Shown here: positions 59,731 to 64,000 of the stretch, one piece after another
How positions within the stretch are numbered: position 1 is the stretch's first letter
How the letters are laid out: each line of letters begins with the position of its first letter
Source of the DNA: Adineta vaga
Lineage: Eukaryota; Rotifera
NCBI GenBank assembly: GCA_021613535.1
Contig: CP075497.1
Location: forward strand, 1,922,001-1,986,000
Direction of reading: 5' to 3'
Length of the DNA stretch: 64,000 bases
Translations under genes and position numbers: made by a program
The notes under the pieces: model-generated
The model's input: only the letters and a program-made list of their open reading frames with translations
Database searches by the model: none
What the model was told of the DNA's origin: nothing

Positions 59731-62077
59731 TAAAGATGTTACCATTGGTATTGTCTCCTCTCATTCCTCATCACGTTTTCTCTTAACTCGATGGCATTCG
59801 ACATTAGTTATTCAACGTTATTTATCATCAGTCCGTCCACCCAAACCACCATTTTCACCTTTAGCAAAGCAAAACTGTATGAATTAATAATTAACAAAAA
59901 AAAACTAATATTTATTTGAAATTTTTAGTAAATAATGTAAAGCAAACATTCGATTCTATGATTGATTTTCGAAGAGAACAAGCAAGACGAACAGTGCTCA
60001 TTCATGTAAAACTACCCTTAAATTCTCAATTTTTCTTTTCATTTTCTAAAATTTCAGCTTGGTCGAAGTCATTCCGAATCTGAATTATACAAATTATGTT
60101 CACGTATTGGACAGATCACAAATATGACACTCTATACAGCTAATAAAAAGGTTCGTCAAAATCATTCTAAATGTTCAATTAGAAAATGCATTTTCAAATT
60201 TAGGAATGTGCTTTACTTGAATTTTCGAATGAACAAAGTGTGACTAAATTATTGAATGTAACCAGTCATTTCACCAATGAAAATCGTTTACCATGTGCAT
60301 CACGAAATTTGTATTATGCAGTATGTGATAATAATCTATCAGGAAATTTGACTTATGTAATCTATAGTCTCAATCAACTGGTATGCGATTAAAAAATCTT
60401 CCAGTGGGTCGAGAAGTTCAGCAACCGGATGATTCAATTCTTGATAAAGCTTTAACTGATATTCGTAACGTAAGGTTTGCAATGAAATTAATCGAGTTTT
60501 TCGTTATAAAATTCGCTTTTTTTTTCTCGTGAGATTAGTGATCAAATTCGTTATTTTTGGCAAAAGACAAAATTAACAGAACTTGATACAAGGCTTCGAT
60601 TTTTTGTTGCATCACTTGTTGAAGGTAACAGTCAAAGATGTGATCTAATTTCAATGAAAACATGTTGTGATATTTTGTAGAAGCATTTTCAAGTATTTTT
60701 GTTGATACCGTTTGTCTTCCATTTGGTTCATCTATAACAACATTTGGTAAATCTCGGTGTGATTTAGATATGTTATTAACATTTGAAGATTTTCGAGAGA
60801 AAAACGTAAGACATTTCTGAATGTCTTATTTTATATTGATGATTTTCTTTTTAAAAACAAAAAAGATGAAATCTGATAATAAAATGCAACAGTTACGTTT
60901 TTTAACAAAACGAAGTTATTTAAATGATCGTTTTCAAGCTCAAGCATATCTCAAAGTAAAACTTTCTATTCAATCATTTATATCTTAACACATTTATTGA
61001 TCTAGATTCTTGCTGATACATTAAAACATTTCATGGCTGAATGTACGAATGTTCAAATAATTCTTCCAGCTCGTGTACCGATCGTACGTTTTCAACATCG
61101 CTTATCTGATCTTCAATGTGATGTATCCATGAGTGAATTCAAGTTTGAAAGAAAAAAAACAAGCCTAAACTATATTTTTCATTACATTGAATTTCAAATA
61201 GATCTTCATATTATATGTCAAAATTACTTTGGAGTTTAAGTTCATTTGATAATCGTGTATCACCACTTGTATTTGTTATTCGTCGATGGGCACGTGAAGC
61301 TTCAATAACTCAAAGTACACCTGGACCATGGTTTTCAAATTTTCAAATGACTTTACTCGTTCTTTTCTATCTACAATCCAGTGGAATATTACCAAAGCTT
61401 AATTATATTAATGAACAATTGACTATAACATCATCACCAGATCTTAATCCAGGAAATGGTAAATAAAAGTTTAAAAAAAAACTATTAAATAGCAAATGAA
61501 TTTCGTATTGTTTAGGTGATCTTCGTGATGATATGATTTTAATGAATGAACTTGAAAATATTCGGGATGTGCAAATGAATAAAGTTAATAAGAATTCACT
61601 TGGTAAGATTAATACATAAAAGTTTACAAATAGTGATTTATTGTTTTTTGTTTCCTTCTAGCCGTTCTTCTCAAAGATTTCTTTTCATTTTATGAAAAAT
61701 TTGATTTTCAATCATCATTAATAACATTAATTAATCGTAAAGATTCATCGAAATCATCTTTAATTCAAGTTGGTAAAGATAAAGATTGGCCAATCTATAT
61801 TGAAAACCCACTTGTACCTTCAATGAATGCTTCAAAAAATCTCGTCGAATCTGAAGGTGAACGTTTTCGTCAAACTTGTTCAAAAGCATTGCAACTATTT
61901 TCTGATTCTTCCAAAGATCTTCTTGCTTTATTCGACGAATGTCGTCAAACATTACCTGAAGATCTTATAGCACGTGCATATCCTGCACCTATATCAATTA
62001 TGCCTGACTTACAAACAGACATCGATCATGAAGAATTAACTAATGATGTCGTTCAACAACATATAAGTCAATCTTGA
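59731..62077 (+). CDS. MTPAP: Mitochondrial poly(A) polymerase (5' end unresolved)
   Basis: Adds poly(A) tails to mitochondrial mRNAs. Twelve or so exons. The first recognised exon encodes a basic, Ser/Arg-rich segment (SSSRFLLTRWHSTLVIQRYL) that looks like a mitochondrial presequence. Next comes the RRM-like domain (RRTVLIHLGRSHSESELYKL), then the nucleotidyltransferase core: TELDTRLRFFVASLVEEAF, LPFGSSITTFG, and CDLDMLL with both catalytic Asp. VIRRWAREASITQSTPGPW and the PAP-associated part NSLAVLLKDFFSFY follow. All domains are in MTPAP order; TUT1 is excluded by this layout. No in-frame ATG precedes the presequence in this exon, so the start must lie in an undetected exon or the first ATG differs. 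CCDC81-like gene follows by 107 nt. Confidence 0.88.
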
Positions 62078-62170
62078 ATGTTATTTTCTTTTCTCTTTGT
62101 TATTGAATTAGCAAAAAATGAAGATATATATTTGTTATTGTTATAAAATCATTTGTTGATTTTCGTTACT

Positions 62171-62181
62171 TTTTTTTCTAG
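62171..62181 (+). promoter_or_regulatory. Candidate acceptor before the CCDC81-like gene
   Basis: TTTTTTTCTAG, then ATT and the ATG at 62185. It lies 94-104 nt after the MTPAP stop on the same strand, so MTPAP and the CCDC81-like gene may form a trans-spliced pair. Confidence 0.45.
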
Positions 62182-62184
62182 ATT

Positions 62185-62901
62185 ATGCAATCAGTACATG
62201 CGAATACCCATACATCGAAACGGCGTCGTCGTTTTACGACTGAAACATTATTTCGATTGCTTAGTCAAAATAATCGTTTAGATGATTTTCGAGCATATTC
62301 AACAACGGAAAATGATCAAACAAGTTCGTATACAAATGGTTTTACATTGGAAAATGATCTTCGGAATATTTGGGAACTTCTTTCTCAAATGATACGTAAA
62401 AGACTTCTCAATCATGAACCGTGTTTATTACCTGAACTTGGTGCTTTTGTTCTAATTGATCATCCATCAAAAGATAATCTCCCAATTAAAGAACCATTTT
62501 TTGTCTTAGATACAACTTTTGCTCGTCGTCATCGTTTATCACGTATAAAAAAACCTAATCTTTCATCGGCACTTTCTCTTTCACTTCAAGCCAATGGAAA
62601 ATCTACACATATCGAACCCAATACAACTTTATCATCATTTAATATGCAAACATTAGATTATGTTTCATTACAAAATCAATCAGGTTTAACACGTGAACAA
62701 TTAATGACTGCTATTGCACAGATCTTTGCCATTATTGATAAAGAAATTCATCCCTATGGATTTTGTGATTTAGAATTTCCTCAATTGGGACATTTTCGAA
62801 TTTTATTTGGTTTAGCAACATTTGAATTTAGTGAAACATTTTCAACTGAATTTAAATTAACATTTGTGAAAAATGATTCAACAACATCAAATGACAAATA
62901 A
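62185..62901 (+). CDS. CCDC81-like protein with HU-type domains
   Basis: A single exon of 238 codons. Residues 50-115 (LENDLRNIWELLSQMIRKRL, then PELGAFVLIDH) and residues 160-230 (GLTREQLMTAIAQIFAII, then FPQLGHFRILFG) resemble the paired HU-like domains of CCDC81. CCDC81 is a centrosome/cilium-associated protein, and its HU domains descend from bacterial-type DNA-binding folds. Vertebrate CCDC81 carries a long coiled coil after these domains; it is absent here, so this is a short form. A basic N-terminus (KRRRRF) precedes the first domain. ATG chosen because it follows an acceptor directly. Confidence 0.7.
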   Translation: MQSVHANTHTSKRRRRFTTETLFRLLSQNNRLDDFRAYSTTENDQTSSYTNGFTLENDLRNIWELLSQMIRKRLLNHEPCLLPELGAFVLIDHPSKDNLPIKEPFFVLDTTFARRHRLSRIKKPNLSSALSLSLQANGKSTHIEPNTTLSSFNMQTLDYVSLQNQSGLTREQLMTAIAQIFAIIDKEIHPYGFCDLEFPQLGHFRILFGLATFEFSETFSTEFKLTFVKNDSTTSNDK

Positions 62902-63716
62902 TATCGAAAAAAACAAAAAGACATTTTCTTTTAGAATGTCCGGTGATTCTATTTTTTGTTCGTTTTTTTTCTTTGTTGTTGTTGTTGTTGTTGTTCTTGT
63001 TGTCTTTATAATATTATTTTGAGTGTTGTGTCAGATTTTGTTGTTTTGTTTCTTAAATGTATTTTTGGTGTTTCTTTCTTTCTTTGTTTCTATGTAATTA
63101 GAACTTTTATTTGTATTTTGAGAAGTAAATATTTGTATAACATGTATAGTGATCAATAACTAAACTTTACTATCATTGAAGAATACGTTTCATTCTCTGT
63201 ACAATCTAGTGAATAGTTGCCAAAATTCCTAAGGATACATTAAATCTATGAAATTTACGATAGCTCATTCGACCATATTGCTTTTTAGGTGGAAGAAATA
63301 TCTTGGTTTCAGAGGTAAGTAACTTTGGGGGTATGCCATTCGAACTCCGGAGTTGAGGGTGTCTATATCGGCTTGGTTCTCCTTGTCGATTAACGTTACT
63401 GATGTCAAAATATATTCGGATGATAAAAGTGTTGATATTATAGACACTGAATATATTTAAACAACGTGTATCAAATATACATCTTACTGATTGAGATTGA
63501 AAGGATATATTTTTCACGTCTATGTAAAATCTTATTCTAACGACCTCTGATAGATGTCACTCATATAGTCATGAGTTCATAAACTCGTGAATCATTTGTA
63601 TATTTCTCATCATCATCATCATGTTTTTCTATTTATTCATTCGTTGTTGTGATTAATGACAAACTATATTAAATATTCTCAAATTCAAATCTGATTTTTT
63701 TCTGACAATAAACTCA
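62902..63716. other. Intergenic, 0.8 kb, with a less AT-rich island
   Basis: It includes the (GTT)n run at 62972-62995 and, around 63300-63400, about 100 nt of noticeably higher GC. A minus-strand frame covers the island but starts with GTG, not ATG, and matches nothing known. No tRNA- or 5S-like fold was found. Confidence 0.45.
62972..62995 (+). repeat. (GTT)n microsatellite
   Basis: Eight or so TTG/GTT units in the presumed 3' flank of the CCDC81-like gene. Confidence 0.7.
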
Positions 63717-64000
63717 ATGATATTTTTCAAGAATCTCTTCTCTTTTCTCTTCATTTTATTTGTTTATTTCAATTGTTCTGTTCAAGGTAATTTTCAATTT
63801 TTATTATTTTTTCATCTACGTTATTTTATCCCTTAGGACAAAATGAAACATTCACTTCAATAGCAACACAAGCAACGACAACAATAAACGATGTATCGAC
63901 AAGTAAAGATCTTGAACAGTAATTTCCTTTTAATGAATCAATATCTTTTAGATAAATCATGTCCTGGTGGTCATATTGATTTTCCAACTTGTACAAAATG
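63717..64000 (+). CDS. Start of a secreted protein (3' end beyond the window)
   Basis: ATG at 63717 begins a strong signal peptide (MIFFKNLFSFLFILFVYFNC followed by SVQ). Two introns (CAAG|GTAATT to CCCTTAG|GACAA; ACAA|GTAAAG to TCTTTTAG|ATAAA) keep the frame. A Thr-rich linker leads into a cysteine-containing segment (SCPGGHIDFPTC) as the window ends. Secretion or surface location is likely; the mature domain is unknown because the gene is cut. Confidence 0.65.

Noticed and set aside
63206-63517. 103-codon minus-strand frame
   Set aside because: It begins with GTG rather than ATG and resembles no family. It is only mentioned as covering the GC-rich island.

Overview
The window is nuclear DNA of a small animal. 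It is AT-rich and gene-dense, genes lie on both strands, and most genes are cut by many 40-60 nt GT-AG introns. Several families are metazoan: CEP295 with its C-terminal ALMS motif, FHAD1, TTLL10, a class A GPCR, hnRNP K-type KH proteins, SRSF3/7 and mitochondrial mS25. Repeated F-box genes, one apparently intronless candidate foreign gene, a very compact layout and gene arrays whose 3' splice acceptors sit just before start codons point to a bdelloid rotifer (Adineta/Rotaria type). That assignment is inferred, not proven. No rRNA, tRNA or CRISPR array was recognised.

Layout. 0-15 kb: two paralogous coiled-coil plus KH (hnRNP K-like) genes on the minus strand bracket a coiled-coil gene (minus) and a long FHAD1-like gene (plus). 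15-25 kb: a TRIM-like RING/B-box gene, a small membrane protein, a DUF4139 protein, a small Ser/Asn/Gln-rich protein, an EGF-repeat membrane protein, and a membrane-anchored metallo-beta-lactamase-fold phosphodiesterase, then 1.7 kb without a recognised gene. 25-32 kb: a tight minus-strand array (F-box pseudogene, SPT3-like, short-chain dehydrogenase, F-box, PTPA) with gaps of 33, 35, 127 and 82 nt. Each gap holds a pyrimidine-rich AG just before the next ATG, as expected for a spliced-leader trans-spliced operon. 32.5-36 kb: a plus-strand array (SRSF3/7-like, V-ATPase subunit D, mS25) of similar appearance. 36-47.6 kb: an ankyrin gene, a glycosyltransferase-like intronless gene, two related F-box genes flanking an S9 serine peptidase and a poly(ADP-ribose) glycohydrolase (PARG) whose ADP-ribose-binding GGG is replaced by HIH. 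47.6-64 kb: a TTLL10-like glycylase, a small membrane protein, a hAT-like MITE with an 8-bp target duplication, a class A GPCR, CEP295, and, divergent from it, mitochondrial poly(A) polymerase followed by a CCDC81-like HU-domain protein. The start of a secreted protein is cut by the window edge.

The genes do not form one pathway. Housekeeping functions (PP2A activation, V-ATPase, mitochondrial translation and RNA, splicing) are mixed with cilium/centriole genes (CEP295, CCDC81-like, TTLL10-like, FHAD1) and fast-evolving families (F-box, TRIM-like, KH). The observations most worth following up are the two candidate operons, the PARG with an altered signature, the coiled-coil/hnRNP K fusions, and the MITE.
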